Assembly: GCA_023053545.1 (NCBI GenBank)
Contig: JAKZAN010000002.1
Coordinates: 3,766,375 to 3,830,374 of the forward strand
DNA from: Lepidurus packardi
Taxonomy: Eukaryota > Arthropoda > Branchiopoda > Notostraca > Triopsidae
DNA length: 64,000 nt
Direction: 5' to 3'
Shown: in pieces, positions 61,445-64,000 of the stretch
How the letters are laid out: each line of letters starts with the position of its first letter
Position numbering within the stretch: position 1 is the first letter of the stretch
The notes under the pieces: model-generated
The model's input: the letters and a program-made list of their open reading frames with translations, nothing else
Told to the model about the DNA's origin: nothing
Database searches by the model: none
Made by a program: the position numbers and the translations under genes

Positions 61445-62723
61445 TCCGGGTGTGAGTTGTTTAACTAAGATTTCCCTACATGTAACTATGCGTTCGAGTG
61501 GCTAATCGGTTAGTGCTATATATCCCTAAAACCGTATCAGTGGTAAAACTTTAAAATAGGTACCATACAAATTAATTTTTTACGGAAACTTGTGGGTGAG
61601 TGATTGGAAGGAACCAGGAGTAGAACAAGTCACGCCAGTGAATCGAACGTTGTGGGGGAAAGCTTGGTATATACATGTGAGCCTAACGAACTAAGCTTCC
61701 TGTGTCATTTCGATGGTGTGAGAGAAGCCAAGGCCAAAGCTGCAACACAGAAGACACTTGTTTTCTATCTGGCGTCTCTTGGTCACAGGCAGCACACTCA
61801 TTGTTGCCGCTTTTCGTTTGGTACCTAGAAAGCAAGACAGTGACGGATAATGAATGCTGAGTACTGACATTTTCCAGGTAACACGATCAGCCTTGATGTC
61901 TGCAAAAAAAAGTCGGAGAAGGTCAAACTATATGTATATAAGTCTTATATTTGCCATCAAAATTTTTTGAAATCTCACGAATCACGGTTCCTTGTTAGCT
62001 CTGAAGTGCAGCTCTTGCTAAGTCGTCAGAAAAACTTGAATATTATGACTGGATGGAAGAATTTATGACTCATTTGCAGTTTGCGCTTTACACTATAAAG
62101 TAGACAATGCGCTTTTTAGTTTCTTTTTACACTTTTTTCTTCCCCTTTCCCCTAGTTCCTTTGACTGTGTCTTTCTCTGTACCTACCTGCAGGAGAGTCA
62201 CATTTGTTGGAAGTTGGTTAGCTTTTATCTTATTGAAGATTGAAACCGGTTTCGCTGGCTTAACAACGTCTTTTTTATATACGTTTTTGGCTTTTACTCT
62301 GAAAAGTTCCCTGCCAGCTCAAGTGAGAGTGCAAATTTGCATAGACCCGAAGACGAAAGGAAGAAAAAGGGGAAGTAAAAGAGCCTGGAAAAGGAAATAC
62401 GAGCCAGAATTTTATATATTATAAGGGAACCTTTGGACTTCCACACCTTTCTACTCGGAAAACTTTACCAGTGGACCCTCCTCGCATTTCAGCCCTCTAA
62501 AGATTCGCCCGCTCTAAGCGTTTCAAGATGGACTTGTCTCATCGTTTGTTAGAAAGAACTTCTACCGTTTTATTTTTTCCAGTGGGGAATTTTTCAATAC
62601 AAGTTTTCTAAGTTTGCCATATGCTTTTTGTCCGTTCTTCCATTTCCTCTACTGACTTATCCATATGTTTATTCAGGCGAATTACGTATCGTTAATTTGA
62701 ATGCTGTCAGCCATGTTCGCAGC

Positions 62724-62809
62724 ATTAACTGCAGAGAAAGTATCTAACTTTAACATTAACCTCTAACCTCATTAAGTTTTTAACATTAACTACAGAGAAA
62801 GTATTTAAC
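62724..62809. repeat. 25-bp imperfect direct repeat
   Basis: ATTAACTGCAGAGAAAGTAT at 62724 and ATTAACTACAGAGAAAGTAT at 62785 begin two related 25-base units, 61 bp apart. They differ at about two or three positions. Confidence 0.75.
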
Positions 62810-63810
62810 AAAACAACCTACCATGGTAGAATCGGGCCAAGCCCACCAGATTTGGTCATTACGCCATTAGACCAGCGTGATAAAATCCCTTCCTGCAAAA
62901 TCACGTTATCTTTCCCTTTTCTCAAGTAGTTTTAAGTACAGTTTATCGGTTCTATTTAATCAGTAATTTTCTTTTTCTTTGAGCAGTAACTACTAAGAAC
63001 AATCCCAGTAACAAGAAATTAAAGATAGTAAAAAGAATGTTTTGTTAGTTGTATTTATTAAACAAAGCTCCACCCCCCAAAAAACGCAAAAATTCAATTC
63101 AAAGGGGCGTGGCCCGCCTATGGGCGAAGTCTGCGCCCAAGCAATACGGGAAATGGGAGTGTATGTGGAGATTTTGGCTCACGAAGGACGCTGCAGCTTC
63201 CCGAGTAAGCTTGCGGAAAACCACTTTTCATTTCAGTCGTGAGTTTCGGTTGGGAGATCTCGGTCAGGTCACAGGAAAGCTTTGTGTGGTTCCAAGTTTG
63301 CGTTCCTGTTCTATTCTGGATACTGAAAAACAAGTTAATACTTTGGAATTATCCCTCCTCCCCCAAGAAGAGAAAAAAAAACTGCGCCAATTTTCGATTT
63401 AAGCCTCTTTTCCAGGAAAGAAAAATTCACTAGACTTCACTAGATTCATTTGACTGGGTCAAAACCGTGTCAAACACTGCAGTGGCTGTGTTGAGTGATT
63501 TTATTTTTGACGAGAGAAGCTTCCGGAATTATTATACATTCTTTTGGTCAGTTACATTTCCGGTTAGTGTGATTTTTGTGTGTGTAAAGTGCGAAAGTCT
63601 TTTTTTTTTTTGCTCATGAACCACAGTTTTAATACCAATTTTTCCCGGTTTCCTGTCCCTTTTGTTGATTCGCTCGTAGGAAATTAGTTACATTAAAAGA
63701 AATCCAGCCTTTGGCATTTCATCTTACTGGTGGGCTGCAAGTCTAAAGTTAGCTACATGTTATAGTCCTTTCTTTTTCGAGAGAGATTGGTAATGTAGGA
63801 GAAAGTGCAG

Positions 63811-63811
<1 letters not shown>

Positions 63812-63858
<47 letters not shown>

Positions 63859-63860
63859 AA
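63812..63860. repeat. 37-nt poly-C tract followed by 12 A
   Basis: Thirty-seven consecutive C (63812-63848) run straight into twelve A. This is the longest homopolymer in the window and has the same layout as 2632-2660. Its true length is uncertain because such runs are hard to sequence. Confidence 0.9.
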
Positions 63861-64000
63861 CTCGTTTTTTTACGTTTTGGAAGCCTTTACTTGGTTTTAT
63901 TGCATTAAGAATTTTAAAGGAAAATCCAGTTCAGGTGAGTTTTTTTTATATATACAAGAGTAGCACCAAAAAAGAAAGAAGCGAACCCGATTTGCGAGTG

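Larger units (their letters stand above)
60367..64000. other. Non-coding region downstream of USP34
   Basis: No gene can be named here. It holds the probable USP34 3' UTR, a possible small ORF behind a YY1-like motif (61280-61444), splice-donor-like sites near 61135 (GGGTAAGT) and 63936 (CAGGTGAGT), a short duplicated segment and a long poly-C/poly-A tract. It may contain the 5' non-coding exons of a gene beyond the window. Confidence 0.5.

Noticed and set aside
1-64000. CRISPR array, prokaryotic operon, phage or viral gene
   Set aside because: No regularly spaced repeats, no operon structure and no viral domain seen; every confident gene is a spliced or single-exon animal gene.

Overview
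This is a nuclear animal genome segment: spliced genes with mostly 50-90 nt GT-AG introns, a metazoan NK2-class homeobox gene, an initiator tRNA gene and a decayed pogo/Tigger-like transposon. The family members point to a bilaterian. The short introns, the vnd-like homeodomain ending (KTKRA) and a Star-like FkbM protein suggest an arthropod, perhaps a crustacean, but the sequence alone does not settle this. All gene models were spliced by eye; exon phases were checked and every multi-exon CDS sums to a whole number of codons.

Layout. 1-19.1 kb is a gene-poor domain around one apparently intronless homeobox gene, the vnd/Nkx2.2 orthologue (4207-5967), with about 4 kb of non-coding DNA before it and 13 kb after it. 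19.1-23.1 kb holds KIFBP (+), an isoaspartyl peptidase/asparaginase (ASRGL1-like, -) and a 60-residue mitoregulin-like microprotein (-). 23.1-27.8 kb is non-coding. 27.8-32.9 kb is an inositol-trisphosphate 3-kinase gene (+) that seems to have two alternative first coding parts. 33.2-34.6 kb is an unrecognised secreted protein (-), and 35.0-36.4 kb an FkbM-type methyltransferase with an N-terminal membrane anchor (-). 36.4-38.2 kb is non-coding. 38.2-60.4 kb is tightly packed: ARV1 (+), SELENBP1/methanethiol oxidase (-), GNPAT (+), DYNC2LI1 (-) and the very large ubiquitin protease USP34 (+, 47 coding exons, 3419 aa). An initiator tRNA-Met gene lies in one USP34 intron and a degenerate pogo/Tigger-like element in another. 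60.4-64 kb has no gene I can support.

How the genes relate. They are mostly housekeeping genes of unrelated pathways: kinesin and mitochondrial biology (KIFBP), asparaginyl/isoaspartyl turnover, mitochondrial inner membrane (mitoregulin), inositol phosphate signalling, ER sterol/lipid homeostasis (ARV1), sulfur metabolism (SELENBP1), peroxisomal ether lipid synthesis (GNPAT), ciliary retrograde transport (DYNC2LI1) and deubiquitination (USP34). They share architecture rather than pathway: alternating convergent and divergent pairs with intergenic gaps of about 100-300 bp, so SELENBP1/GNPAT and DYNC2LI1/USP34 probably share bidirectional promoters.

I found no CRISPR array, virus-derived gene, toxin system or obviously new multi-gene system. 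The most notable items are the mitoregulin-like microprotein, the orphan secreted protein with a duplicated splice acceptor, the alternative first exons of the kinase gene, and the nested initiator tRNA.
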